In this document: one piece after another, positions 13,867-21,496 of the stretch
Layout: each line of letters opens with the position of its first letter
Numbering within the stretch: the stretch's first letter is position 1
Source of the DNA: Dermatophilus congolensis
GTDB lineage: Bacteria > Actinomycetota > Actinomycetes > Actinomycetales > Dermatophilaceae
Reading direction: 5' to 3'
Length of the DNA stretch: 27,436 nucleotides
NCBI GenBank assembly: GCA_030538115.1
Contig: JAUNUP010000040.1
Span: forward strand, 1-27,436
Translations under genes and position numbers: made by a program
Notes under the pieces: model-generated
What the model saw: the letters and a program-made list of their open reading frames with translations, nothing else
What the model was told of the DNA's origin: nothing
Database searches by the model: none

Positions 13867-15320
13867 GGCCGCTCGCCAGGCGTCTGTGCCGAGCCGCCTT
13901 CGGCCTCGGGCATCGGTGCGATCGGGGGCACCGGGGCCACGGGGGGCACGCGCGGTTCGGCCACGCGCTCTGCGCCTTCAAGGATGTCTCCTTCGGCGCC
14001 ACCGCCCACTGCGACGTGGGCGTTCACATCGCCCTCGGCGTAGGCGGCGCTGATGCGGCCGTACGAGCGGGAGGCGAAGGCCGCCACCGTCACGATCAGA
14101 CCGATGGCACTGGCGAGAACGAAGACGAGGGCGATGCCGCGGCCCTCCCCCTCTCCGAGCAGCCAGGAGAGCTGTTCGCGGCCCGTCTCGGAGGTGGCGT
14201 ACGGGATGATCCAGAACTGGGCGAGGGGGCCGATGATGAACGAGCTCAGCGGAGCCGCGCCGATCTCGACTGCCTGCGCGAACCCGAAGACTCGGCCCTG
14301 CTTCTCGAACGGCACGACGCGCTGCAGCACCGTCTGCTCGGCGGCCTCGATGACCGGGACGATGCTCATGTACAGCACGATGCCCGCCGCCAGCAAGATC
14401 GCGGAGTCGCGGATCGTGAACGTCATGGAGACCAGCCACATCAACAGGCAGGACAGCAGCAGCGCCCGAAGCGGTTTCGCGCCGAGGCCGAACTTCGCGA
14501 TCCAGGCGCCGCCCGCGATGAACCCGAGGCTGCTCACTCCGTAGAGCACGCTCCACGTCTCGACGCTCATCAGTTCGAGGCCGTACGGGTCGAGCAGGCC
14601 CATGAACACGCCGCCGAGCAGGTTGTTGAAGGTGGAGAAGAAGATGAGCGCCAGAAGGCCGGGCACAGCTCGCACCGCGACCCATGCGACGGCGAAGTCG
14701 ACGGGCTTGGCACCTCCCTCCGCCTGCACGATCTGCGGTTCGTGGATGCGCAGGGCAGCCAGGTGTACGAGCGTGAGCACGGCGAAGGCGAGCGCGAGGA
14801 CGATCACCCAGAACAGCCCGAGTTGCGCGTACGCGAATCCGGCGAACACGCCGGCCACGAGAAAGGTGGCCCCGAACGTCATTCCGACCAGGCCGTTGGC
14901 GTTGGCTCGGCGCTCACTCGGCACGAGCAGGGTGACGGCCGTCGACAACGCGATGCCCCGGATGCTCTCGACGACGCAGCCGAGCATCACGAGCGTCACG
15001 AGGCTCCAGAACCAGGGCCGGTCGAGCCGCACGAGTTCGGAATACGGAATCACGACATAGAGCAGCAGCGCGGCCGCGAAGAACACGACCGAGACGAATG
15101 CGGCCACGACCATGATCCGCTTCTTGTGATGCTTGTCGACCAGCGCCCCGAACGGCACGGCGAGCACCGCCATGAGCAGCATGTACATGCCACCCATGAG
15201 GGAGGTCGCAAGCACCGATTTCGTCTCGAGGTAACCCCAGAACGTCAGCGCGAACATCAGCACGGCGGTCGAGGCGTTGGCGATGAACGTATTGACGAGT
15301 AAGGCATGGAAGGCGCCCAT
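13860..15320 (-). CDS. MFS transporter (EntS-like exporter type)
   Basis: A 486-residue inner-membrane protein of the major facilitator superfamily, MFS_3-like (the group with the enterobactin exporter EntS). About twelve hydrophobic segments are visible. The loop after the second segment carries the family's signature-like GALVDKHHKKRIMV, and the fourth to fifth region has SERRANANGLVGMTFGATFLVAGVFAG. The C-terminus ends in an unusual soluble tail of about 60 residues, rich in Pro and Glu (VPPVAPVPPIAPMPEAEGG). The ATG at 15320 has AAGGG upstream; a GTG at 15344 would add eight residues. Substrate unknown. It overlaps the GntR gene tail-to-tail and is divergent from the alkyltransferase-like gene. 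Confidence 0.85.
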   Translation of the reverse strand: MGAFHALLVNTFIANASTAVLMFALTFWGYLETKSVLATSLMGGMYMLLMAVLAVPFGALVDKHHKKRIMVVAAFVSVVFFAAALLLYVVIPYSELVRLDRPWFWSLVTLVMLGCVVESIRGIALSTAVTLLVPSERRANANGLVGMTFGATFLVAGVFAGFAYAQLGLFWVIVLALAFAVLTLVHLAALRIHEPQIVQAEGGAKPVDFAVAWVAVRAVPGLLALIFFSTFNNLLGGVFMGLLDPYGLELMSVETWSVLYGVSSLGFIAGGAWIAKFGLGAKPLRALLLSCLLMWLVSMTFTIRDSAILLAAGIVLYMSIVPVIEAAEQTVLQRVVPFEKQGRVFGFAQAVEIGAAPLSSFIIGPLAQFWIIPYATSETGREQLSWLLGEGEGRGIALVFVLASAIGLIVTVAAFASRSYGRISAAYAEGDVNAHVAVGGGAEGDILEGAERVAEPRVPPVAPVPPIAPMPEAEGGSAQTPGERPQ

Positions 15321-15397
15321 GTCGCCCTTTGTGTCGCCTGTCACAGGGCGAGTCTACGGAGGCCTGGCACGGCTCCGTCGACATGGTTCCCTGGGGT

Positions 15398-15778
15398 ATG
15401 CCCTCGTCCGACCCGACGCCTGCGCACGACGCGGGCGCGCCTGCGTCGACGGAAGCTGCGGGCCTGCGGTTGCTCGACGACGTGCTCCGCGCCGTGGAGT
15501 GCGTGCCGCGTGGACGACTGGTCAGCTACGGCGACATCGCAGCTCTCGTCGGCACCGGCCCGCGCCAGGTGGGTCGGGTGATGTCACGGGCCGGCGGGGA
15601 GGTCGCGTGGTGGCGGGTCACGAACGCGCGCGGCGAACTGCCTGCTCACCTGCGTGAGGAGGCGACTCGGCGCTGGCGTGAGGAGGGCATCGGCGTGCGC
15701 CCCGGTGGCAGCGCCCGCATCGATGCCTACCGCGCCGATCTGGAGCGCCTCGCCGACGATTTCGACCGGCACGAGTGA
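15398..15778 (+). CDS. Alkyltransferase-like (MGMT-family) DNA repair protein
   Basis: A protein of about 126 residues containing only the DNA-binding domain of O6-alkylguanine-DNA alkyltransferase. It shows VPRGRLVSYGDIAALVG (36-52) and PRQVGRVMSRAG (55-66). Where MGMT has the reactive-site PCHR, this protein has AWWRV (70-74), so the acceptor cysteine is replaced by tryptophan, the hallmark of alkyltransferase-like (ATL) proteins. These bind O6-alkylguanine and hand the lesion to nucleotide excision repair. The usual ATL histidine is also a tryptophan here. Start choice is uncertain: ATG at 15398 (GGGG close upstream) or 15383 both precede the conserved region by a variable tail. Confidence 0.82.
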   Translation: MPSSDPTPAHDAGAPASTEAAGLRLLDDVLRAVECVPRGRLVSYGDIAALVGTGPRQVGRVMSRAGGEVAWWRVTNARGELPAHLREEATRRWREEGIGVRPGGSARIDAYRADLERLADDFDRHE

Positions 15779-15935
15779 GGGCTCGCGCCGAAACCACAAG
15801 TAATCTCGACGGCCCTCACAAAGAAGCCCTGGTCAGCGAAGATCGCAACGAACTATCCATGTGGTTAGGGCGTGGCGCGCCCGCCGCTGCCCGGCTCGAA
15901 GGGCGTTGTCAGTGCGTCCTGGGCACAATAGGGCC

Positions 15936-16676
15936 GTGTTCGAGCTGTATATCGACCTTTTCCGTGGGCTTCCCCGATTCGCGCCCGGCGGCGATGAATT
16001 GACGCTACAAGCCCTCCAGCGCCTCGGAATCCCGCCCGCCGGAGGCCTCATCGCAGACATGGGCTGCGGAGAGGGCAGCTCGGCTCTCGTGCTCGCGCGC
16101 AACACCCCGTGCCAGATCGTCGCGTTCGATCTCGAACCCACGTACGTCGAGGGGCTGCGTGCCCTGGCCGAGGAGGCGGGCCTGCTCGATCGCATCCAGA
16201 CCGTCGTCGCCGACTTCGCGGAGGCGCCGCTCGATCCGGCCTCCGTCGACCTGCTCTGGGCGGAGGGCTCGGTCTACAACCTCGGCTTCGGCCCGGGGCT
16301 GGCCACCTGGCACCGCCACCTCAAGCCGGGCGCAGGCATCGCGGTGAGCGAACTCACGTGGATCAGCGACGAACACTGCGAGGGTGCAACGCAGTTCTTC
16401 GCCGAGGCCTACCCGGCGATGACGACCATCGACGAGAACGTCGCGAGCATGCGCGCGGCGGGCTTCGACGTACTCGACCCCATCGTGTTTCCGCCCTCCG
16501 CCTGGGAAGACGAGTTCTACACGCCTCTCGAGCGCGCCATCCCCGCCTTTCTCAAGCGCCACGGCAACACCCACGACGCGCAGGAGGTCGCCTCGGTCGT
16601 GCGCACCGAGATCGAGACCTACCGCGAATGCGGCGACTGCTACAGCTACGTCTTCTACCTCGGCCGAGCAGTCTGA
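15936..16676 (+). CDS. Class I SAM-dependent methyltransferase
   Basis: A 246-residue Rossmann-fold methyltransferase. Motif I is LIADMGCGEGSSALVLA, the acidic end of strand 2 is IVAFDLEPTYVEGL, motif II lies around VVADFAEAPLDPASVDLLWAEG, and LKPGAGIAVSELTW is the late strand. The C-terminal half adds cysteines (ECGDCYSYVFYL). No substrate can be named. The GTG at 15936 begins VFELYIDLFRGLPRF, a plausible family start. AGGG is close upstream, and CACAAT falls at exactly -12 to -7, so either a short-spaced ribosome site or a leaderless message is possible. I see nothing else in 15779-15935. Confidence 0.83.
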   Translation: MFELYIDLFRGLPRFAPGGDELTLQALQRLGIPPAGGLIADMGCGEGSSALVLARNTPCQIVAFDLEPTYVEGLRALAEEAGLLDRIQTVVADFAEAPLDPASVDLLWAEGSVYNLGFGPGLATWHRHLKPGAGIAVSELTWISDEHCEGATQFFAEAYPAMTTIDENVASMRAAGFDVLDPIVFPPSAWEDEFYTPLERAIPAFLKRHGNTHDAQEVASVVRTEIETYRECGDCYSYVFYLGRAV

Positions 16677-16725
16677 GCCGAGACGCTGCGCGCCCTCCCA
16701 GCGCGCACGCGCGCACGTGAATACG

Positions 16726-17373
16726 ATGAGTCACATGCACTCGCGTCGCGTCTCCCTGGCCGCTGTCACCGCACTCGCGTTCACGCTCGGCCTGGCTGCG
16801 GGGTGCAGTTCGGTCGACCCAGACCCCGCGAGCGCGACGGGCACGCCCGTGGCCGCATCGTCAGGAGCACAGACGACCTCAGGTGACGGCGGCGCCACGG
16901 CGGGGGCGAGCAGTCAGCCGTTCGGCACGACGATCCAGTGGGAGGGGCTCGACGTCAGCGTGAGCCAGCCGGTGATCTTCAACCCCAGCAAGATCGCGGC
17001 GTACCCGCAGGGCTCGAAGCGGTTCGTCTCCGTGGACTTCAGCGTCACCAACACTTCCGACCAGCCGCTGCAGACGGCCTTCTTCACCACCGAGGCCCGC
17101 TCGGCCGGCAAGCCCGCGGGGCGCGTCGCCGACTCCGACAAGAAGATCGGTGCCCCCACCACCGCGATCGCCCCCGGCGCGACGCTCGCGTGGAAGGAGG
17201 CGTACCCGATGCCGGGTACGCAGCTCCTGCTCACGGTCAAGTGGGCACCTCCCGGCGCGGAGCCGGTCAGCACGATCCTCTCGGCGGATTCGTACCCGAC
17301 CCCCGCCCCGACCGCCACGGCAACCGACACAGCCACGGGCACTGCGACAGAGACGGCCTCTGCCTCTCAGTAG
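16726..17373 (+). CDS. Lipoprotein with DUF4352-like domain
   Basis: A secreted lipoprotein of about 215 residues. The signal peptide MHSRRVSLAAVTALAFTLG is followed by the lipobox LAAGC with the lipidated cysteine at residue 27. A Ser/Thr/Gly-rich linker leads to a beta-sandwich of the DUF4352 type: FVSVDFSVTNTSDQPLQTAFFTTEA, then AIAPGATLAWKEAYPMPG and LLLTVKW. The protein ends in a Pro/Thr/Ala-rich tail (PTPAPTATATDTATGTATE) of the kind found in surface proteins. No good ribosome site helps choose between starts at 16717 (GTG), 16726 and 16735. Its position just before the MacB-like exporter may be functional, but a hairpin lies between them. Confidence 0.8.
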   Translation: MSHMHSRRVSLAAVTALAFTLGLAAGCSSVDPDPASATGTPVAASSGAQTTSGDGGATAGASSQPFGTTIQWEGLDVSVSQPVIFNPSKIAAYPQGSKRFVSVDFSVTNTSDQPLQTAFFTTEARSAGKPAGRVADSDKKIGAPTTAIAPGATLAWKEAYPMPGTQLLLTVKWAPPGAEPVSTILSADSYPTPAPTATATDTATGTATETASASQ

Positions 17374-17398
17374 TCTCGGTCGTCACGTCGAGCCCCAA

Positions 17399-17418
17399 CC
17401 CCTGGACGGGGTCAGGGG
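17399..17418 (+). terminator. Hairpin after the lipoprotein gene
   Basis: CCCCTG (17399-17404) and CAGGGG (17413-17418) form a 6-bp stem with an 8-base loop, 25 bases past the lipoprotein stop. It lacks a T-tract, so it is a weak terminator candidate. Confidence 0.4.
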
Positions 17419-17427
17419 CCGTTAGTA

Positions 17428-17438
17428 GGGGTTACCCC
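17428..17438. promoter_or_regulatory. Operator-like palindrome GGGGT-T-ACCCC
   Basis: The 11-bp dyad GGGGTTACCCC sits 76 bases before the ABC ATPase start, within a TAG...CGG context. Its position just upstream of the promoter suits an activator or response-regulator site for the exporter operon. The regulator is not in the window. Confidence 0.4.
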
Positions 17439-17501
17439 GGATTTCCGTAGCCGAAAGGCTGAGATTCCCTTTCGTACGCATCAGTATTGACGTTCCTGCC
17501 A

Positions 17502-17507
17502 TAGATT
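17502..17507 (+). promoter_or_regulatory. -10 box for a leaderless exporter transcript
   Basis: TAGATT ends 7 bases before the ATG at 17515, so transcription would begin at or next to the start codon. No Shine-Dalgarno precedes that ATG, which fits a leaderless message. The -35 is not clear; TTGACG at 17487 is too close to pair with it. Confidence 0.45.
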
Positions 17508-17514
17508 CGGCGGC

Positions 17515-18324
17515 ATGAAGCCAGCCAGGGGAGGCGGGCTCCACGGGGGGCGGACAGAGTTCGACTCGATTCCGACGGAGACGCCTGATCACATTTCCGC
17601 ACCACCGACGCGCGCGCCCGGACGGGTGATCTCGATGCGCGGCGTCGGCAAGGTCTACTCGACCTCCGGCCTCGCGGTCGAGGCCCTGTCGGGGGTCGAC
17701 CTCGACATCACCGCAGGTGAATACTGGGCGATCACAGGCGCGTCCGGGTCGGGCAAGTCGACGCTCATGCACATCATGGGGTGCCTCGACAGCCCCACCT
17801 CAGGGCGGTACCGCCTGGCCGGAGCAGACGTCGACACCCTCTCCGAGAGCGACCTCGCGCGCATCCGCAACAGTGCGGTGGGGTTCGTCTTCCAGCAGTT
17901 CAACCTACTTCCCACGATGACCGCGGCAGGCAATGTCGAGCTCCCGCTCGTGTACGCGGGGGTGCCGCGCGCACGGCGCCGCGCCTTGGCACTGAGCGCA
18001 CTCGATCGAGTGGGTCTCAGCGGCCGGGTCGACCACCGCCCGGGCGAGCTCTCCGGAGGCCAGCAGCAGCGGGTCTCGATCGCGCGTGCCCTCGTCACCG
18101 ACCCGGCGATCATCCTCGCCGATGAGCCGACCGGCAACCTCGACTCCTCAGCGACCGCGGACGTGCTCGACCTGTTCGAGGCGCTCCACGCCGACGGTCG
18201 GACCCTCGTGGTCATCACACACGACGACGAGGTCGCGGCCCGTGCCCAGCGGCAAGCCGTGATGACCGACGGGCGCCTGGCCGTGGACGCGCTCGCCTCC
18301 TCCGCGCAAGGACGTGCCACGTGA
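17515..18324 (+). CDS. ABC transporter ATP-binding protein, MacB-like
   Basis: A 269-residue ATPase that powers the permease encoded next. Walker [10 protein letters not shown] (75-83), Q-loop FQQFNLLP (126-133), signature LSGGQQQR (179-186), Walker [10 protein letters not shown] (199-207) and the H-loop THD (235-237) are all intact. The Q-loop wording and the helper motifs match the LolD/MacB/FtsE group. A 38-residue N-terminal extension, basic and proline-rich, precedes the first strand ([11 protein letters not shown]). It is retained because the promoter -10 box places the transcript start at this ATG. The stop overlaps the permease start (GTGA). Confidence 0.9.
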   Translation: MKPARGGGLHGGRTEFDSIPTETPDHISAPPTRAPGRVISMRGVGKVYSTSGLAVEALSGVDLDITAGEYWAITGASGSGKSTLMHIMGCLDSPTSGRYRLAGADVDTLSESDLARIRNSAVGFVFQQFNLLPTMTAAGNVELPLVYAGVPRARRRALALSALDRVGLSGRVDHRPGELSGGQQQRVSIARALVTDPAIILADEPTGNLDSSATADVLDLFEALHADGRTLVVITHDDEVAARAQRQAVMTDGRLAVDALASSAQGRAT

Positions 18325-19547
18325 ACGCCACCGAAACCGCCCGCGCCGCCGTCGGCGCCATCAAGGCCCGCCGTTCGCGCACCGCATTGACGGTGCTGGG
18401 CATCGTCATCGGCATCACCGCGGTGATGCTCACGGTCGGTCTGGGCATCGGCGCGCAGAAGGCGGTGACCGACGAAGTCACGAAGTTGGGCTCGAACCTG
18501 CTGGTCGTGAGCCCGGGAAGCGTCACCACGGTCTCCGGCGTCCGGGCTGGTGAGGGCACCGCCGCCACCCTCACCCTCGCCGACGCGACCGTGCTGGCCG
18601 ACAAGTCCGTCGCGCCCGATGTCGAGGCCGTCGCCCCCGCCTCCTACACCCGCAAGGTGATGGCGGTAGGCGACACGAACTGGTCGGCGTCGGTGGTCGG
18701 CACGACGCCCAGCTACATGAGCGTGCGTTCGCGGGCCATGGCCTCGGGCCGGTTCTTCGACCAGACGGACTACGACGGCGCCTCCCGCGTGGTCGTGCTC
18801 GGCGCCTCCACGGCGCAGGAGTTGTTCGGTGACGCCTCGCCTCTCGAGCGCACCATCACCGTCGACGGCACCTCGTACACGGTGGTCGGCGTGCTGGCCC
18901 GCATGGGCCTGGCGTTCGGCGGGCACCAGGACGACATGGCGCTCGTGCCGCTGACCACCTACGCGCAGACGGTGGTGCCGGGCGCGGCGAGCATGGTCGG
19001 TTCGATCTACGTCACCGCGGTCGACGAATCGCGCCTGTCGGCCGCGTACCAGGAGGTGCACAACGCACTCCTGACCAACCACGGCGTCACCGCCGACGAC
19101 GCCGACTTCGCCGTCGACACGCTGCAGAGCGTGCTCGAAACGGCGGGCAGCATCACGAGCACCTTGACGGCCCTGCTCGGCGGCATCGCCGCATTTTCGC
19201 TGCTCGTCGGCGGCATCGGGGTCATGAACATCATGCTCGTGTCGGTCAGCGAACGGACGCGAGAGATCGGTCTGCGCAAGGCCCTCGGCGCGACGCCGCA
19301 CGACATCCAGATGCAATTTCTCACGGAGGCGAGCCTGCTCGGCCTCACCGGCGGCGCCCTTGGCCTCGCGCTGGGCGTGGTGAGTGCTCAGTTGCTCACG
19401 CCCCTCATCGGCGTGGAGGTCGTCATCTCCTGGCCGGTGGCCGCGATGGCCCTGGTCGTCTCACTGATCGTCGGCGTGGTCGCCGGCGTCTACCCCGCGC
19501 GCCGTGCCGCGCGACTCTCTCCCATCGACGCCCTGCGAATCGAGTGA
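18321..19547 (+). CDS. ABC permease, MacB/FtsX type
   Basis: A 408-residue permease. One membrane segment near the N-terminus ([20 protein letters not shown]) is followed by a large extracytoplasmic MacB_PCD domain (about 40-270). The C-terminal FtsX domain has three membrane segments ([40 protein letters not shown] and [19 protein letters not shown]) and the coupling motif [20 protein letters not shown]. The ending [18 protein letters not shown] is typical. It works with the preceding ATPase and the following adaptor as a mechanotransmission-type exporter; peptide or lipid-like substrates are usual for relatives, but nothing here specifies one. Four-base GTGA overlaps on both sides. Confidence 0.9.
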   Translation: MNATETARAAVGAIKARRSRTALTVLGIVIGITAVMLTVGLGIGAQKAVTDEVTKLGSNLLVVSPGSVTTVSGVRAGEGTAATLTLADATVLADKSVAPDVEAVAPASYTRKVMAVGDTNWSASVVGTTPSYMSVRSRAMASGRFFDQTDYDGASRVVVLGASTAQELFGDASPLERTITVDGTSYTVVGVLARMGLAFGGHQDDMALVPLTTYAQTVVPGAASMVGSIYVTAVDESRLSAAYQEVHNALLTNHGVTADDADFAVDTLQSVLETAGSITSTLTALLGGIAAFSLLVGGIGVMNIMLVSVSERTREIGLRKALGATPHDIQMQFLTEASLLGLTGGALGLALGVVSAQLLTPLIGVEVVISWPVAAMALVVSLIVGVVAGVYPARRAARLSPIDALRIE

Positions 19548-21388
19548 CTGCGATGCTCACCCCGCCCACGCCCTCCGGCGACCCGATGCCCCGAGACGTC
19601 GAGCCGTTTCGCCCCCGCAGCAAACGACGACCGGTCGCCGTGGCCGTGACCGGCGCGCTCGCGCTCACGACGCTGGTCGCAGGCGGCTACCTGCTGCTCG
19701 ACCGACAGGATCCCCCGACCGGGCCGCTGCAGACGGCCCCGGTCAGCAGGGCCGACATCGACCAGACCGTCGACATGACCGGCGCCGTCAAGCGGCTGTC
19801 GAGCACCCTCGTCACACCGACGGCTCCCGGCAAGGTCGAGAGCGTTCGCGTCAAGGTCGGCGACAAGGTGCGTGCCGGGCAGGTGCTCGCCACGATGGAC
19901 TCCGCCGCGGCCAAGCAGGCGCTCACGAAAGCTCAGGCCAATGTGGTGCGCGCCCGGGCCGGAGCCCAGCCTGTCGCTCCTCGCGGATCTGCGGCCGGAG
20001 CCGGGGAGCTGAAGAACGCGCAGCAGGCCGCCGATTCCGCCCGCGGAGCCGTCAAGGCCGCGGCCGGAGCACGCGAGCGGGCACGCGTGGCATGCTCCTC
20101 TCTCGCCGACTCGGCCGGCATCGACCCGGCCCGCCCCATGCCGGCCCCCGCACCACCCCGCGCCCCGGCCGAGCCGAAGCGCACCCCGGAGGCGAGGCGC
20201 ACGGCCGATGCCACACCTGCGCCCGCGGCGAGAAGCACCGGCAACGCCACGGACAGGGCCAGCAAGGCCCCCGCTCCGGCTGAGCCCGCGAAGTCCGCTG
20301 GCTCCAGTGGATCGACTGAGTCCGCCACGAAGTCCACCGAGAAGCAGACAGAGAAGGCGTCAGCGAAGGCCGCTGCAGCTGCGACTCCCGGTGCGGCTCC
20401 CCGCAGAGACGCGGCTCCCTCCTCCACGCCGGAAGAGGCAGCGCCGCCACAGGACTCGGGCACGCCCACCGACGTTGCTGTGGAACCGATGTCGTTCACG
20501 CGCCCGCTTCCCGCCGGAGCCCCGATCCCGGCGCAGCCGGCCCAACCCTCGGACCGTCAGGTGCAGGCGTGCGTCGACGCACTGGCGGTGGCGATGGCCT
20601 CCGACCGCAGTGCCTCCAGCTCGCTCGACGACCTCTCTGTGGAGTTGGGGCGCGCATCGACGCAGATGCAGCGCATGTCGGCGACTGCCGACCAGGCGGC
20701 GCTGGCGGCGCGTGCGGGATCGAACGCCTCCCTCGCGGCCCTCGTCAAGGCCGAGGCGGAGCTGGCGATGGCGCAACAGGCCGTGAACGGCGGAACGCTC
20801 GTGGCCGGCATGGACGGCGAGGTCACGTCGGTCGGCCTCGAGAAGGGCAAGCCTGCGATGCCCGGCCAGGGGATCAACGTCGCCGGTAAGGGAGCCGCCG
20901 AGCTGATCGTCAACGTGCCGCTGGCGCGGGTGGGGTTGCTGCGTGTCGGGCAGCCGGCGACAGTGACGGGGCCCGGCGGCGGCAAGGCCCTGGCGGCACG
21001 GATCTCCGCCATCGAGACCACGCCCAGCGACTCCGGATCCGTCGCGCCCCTATACCCGGTGCATGTCACCGTGAGTGATGCCCCGACGAGCCTCGGTACG
21101 GGAACGATCGCGACGGCGAAGATCAGGGTCGCCTCGGTCGACGGGGTGAAGTCGGTGCCCGTCTCGGCGATGTCGGGCTTCACGGGCGGCAAGGGCACGG
21201 TGCAGGTGCTGGAGAACGGCACCGCGACCGAGCGAAGCGTCGGAGTCGGCGCGGTCGGCCAAGGGCGCGCCGAGATCACATCGGGCCTGGATTACGGCGA
21301 GGTTGTTGTGATCGCAGACCCCGCTGCACAGTTGCCGAACGAGACGATGAAGGAGCTGAACATCCCTAAACCCAGCATCTCGAAATGA
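19544..21388 (+). CDS. HlyD/MacA-type adaptor with long low-complexity insert
   Basis: A 614-residue membrane-fusion-type adaptor. One transmembrane segment (about 31-52) is followed by the first lipoyl half, APGKVESVRVKVGDKVRAGQVLATMD (94-119), and an outgoing helix. A very long Ala/Pro/Lys/Ser-rich stretch spans about 194-336. A returning helix (about 338-415) leads to the second lipoyl half, LVAGMDGEVTSVGLEKGKPAMPGQ, then a beta-barrel and the membrane-proximal domain. The only two cysteines, Cys184 and Cys343, bracket the low-complexity stretch. The normal family length is about 350-450, so the insert explains the size. The GTG start overlaps the permease stop. It would bridge the exporter to the cell wall or substrate in a cell without a typical outer membrane. 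Confidence 0.85.
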   Translation: MTAMLTPPTPSGDPMPRDVEPFRPRSKRRPVAVAVTGALALTTLVAGGYLLLDRQDPPTGPLQTAPVSRADIDQTVDMTGAVKRLSSTLVTPTAPGKVESVRVKVGDKVRAGQVLATMDSAAAKQALTKAQANVVRARAGAQPVAPRGSAAGAGELKNAQQAADSARGAVKAAAGARERARVACSSLADSAGIDPARPMPAPAPPRAPAEPKRTPEARRTADATPAPAARSTGNATDRASKAPAPAEPAKSAGSSGSTESATKSTEKQTEKASAKAAAAATPGAAPRRDAAPSSTPEEAAPPQDSGTPTDVAVEPMSFTRPLPAGAPIPAQPAQPSDRQVQACVDALAVAMASDRSASSSLDDLSVELGRASTQMQRMSATADQAALAARAGSNASLAALVKAEAELAMAQQAVNGGTLVAGMDGEVTSVGLEKGKPAMPGQGINVAGKGAAELIVNVPLARVGLLRVGQPATVTGPGGGKALAARISAIETTPSDSGSVAPLYPVHVTVSDAPTSLGTGTIATAKIRVASVDGVKSVPVSAMSGFTGGKGTVQVLENGTATERSVGVGAVGQGRAEITSGLDYGEVVVIADPAAQLPNETMKELNIPKPSISK

Positions 21389-21400
21389 GACGCCAACCAC

Positions 21401-21496
21401 AGGCGGGTAAGCTGGGGCCCGGGGTGTGCCGGGAAGTCTGGTCGGCGGTGTCGTCGGCGACCCGGTCGGCGATACCCGACCGGCAAAGGCCTCCAC
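21401..21496 (+). promoter_or_regulatory. Structured leader of nhaA, possible riboswitch-like element
   Basis: The 108 bases before nhaA are rich in self-complementary segments. An 8-bp perfect hairpin, CCGGTCGG (21462-21469) / CCGACCGG (21476-21483) with a 6-base loop, ends two bases before the AAAGG ribosome site. The segment GGTCGG also occurs at 21440-21445 and can pair with the same CCGACC, giving two exclusive folds. A GCCG...CGGC stem (21428-21431 / 21443-21446) encloses GGAAGTCTGGT. I cannot assign it to a known RNA class. Confidence 0.5.

Noticed and set aside
13431..15302. Long rightward frame (623 codons) opposite the MFS gene
   Set aside because: The translation is Glu/His/Arg-rich antisense sequence, while the minus strand encodes a normal membrane transporter.
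15356..15378. Inverted repeat ACGGAG/CTCCGT between the MFS and alkyltransferase-like genes
   Set aside because: Six-base arms in GC-rich DNA are expected by chance, and there is no associated promoter element.
17655..19316. Long leftward frame opposite the ABC genes
   Set aside because: Both ABC genes are complete with all motifs; the antisense frame has no recognisable domain.
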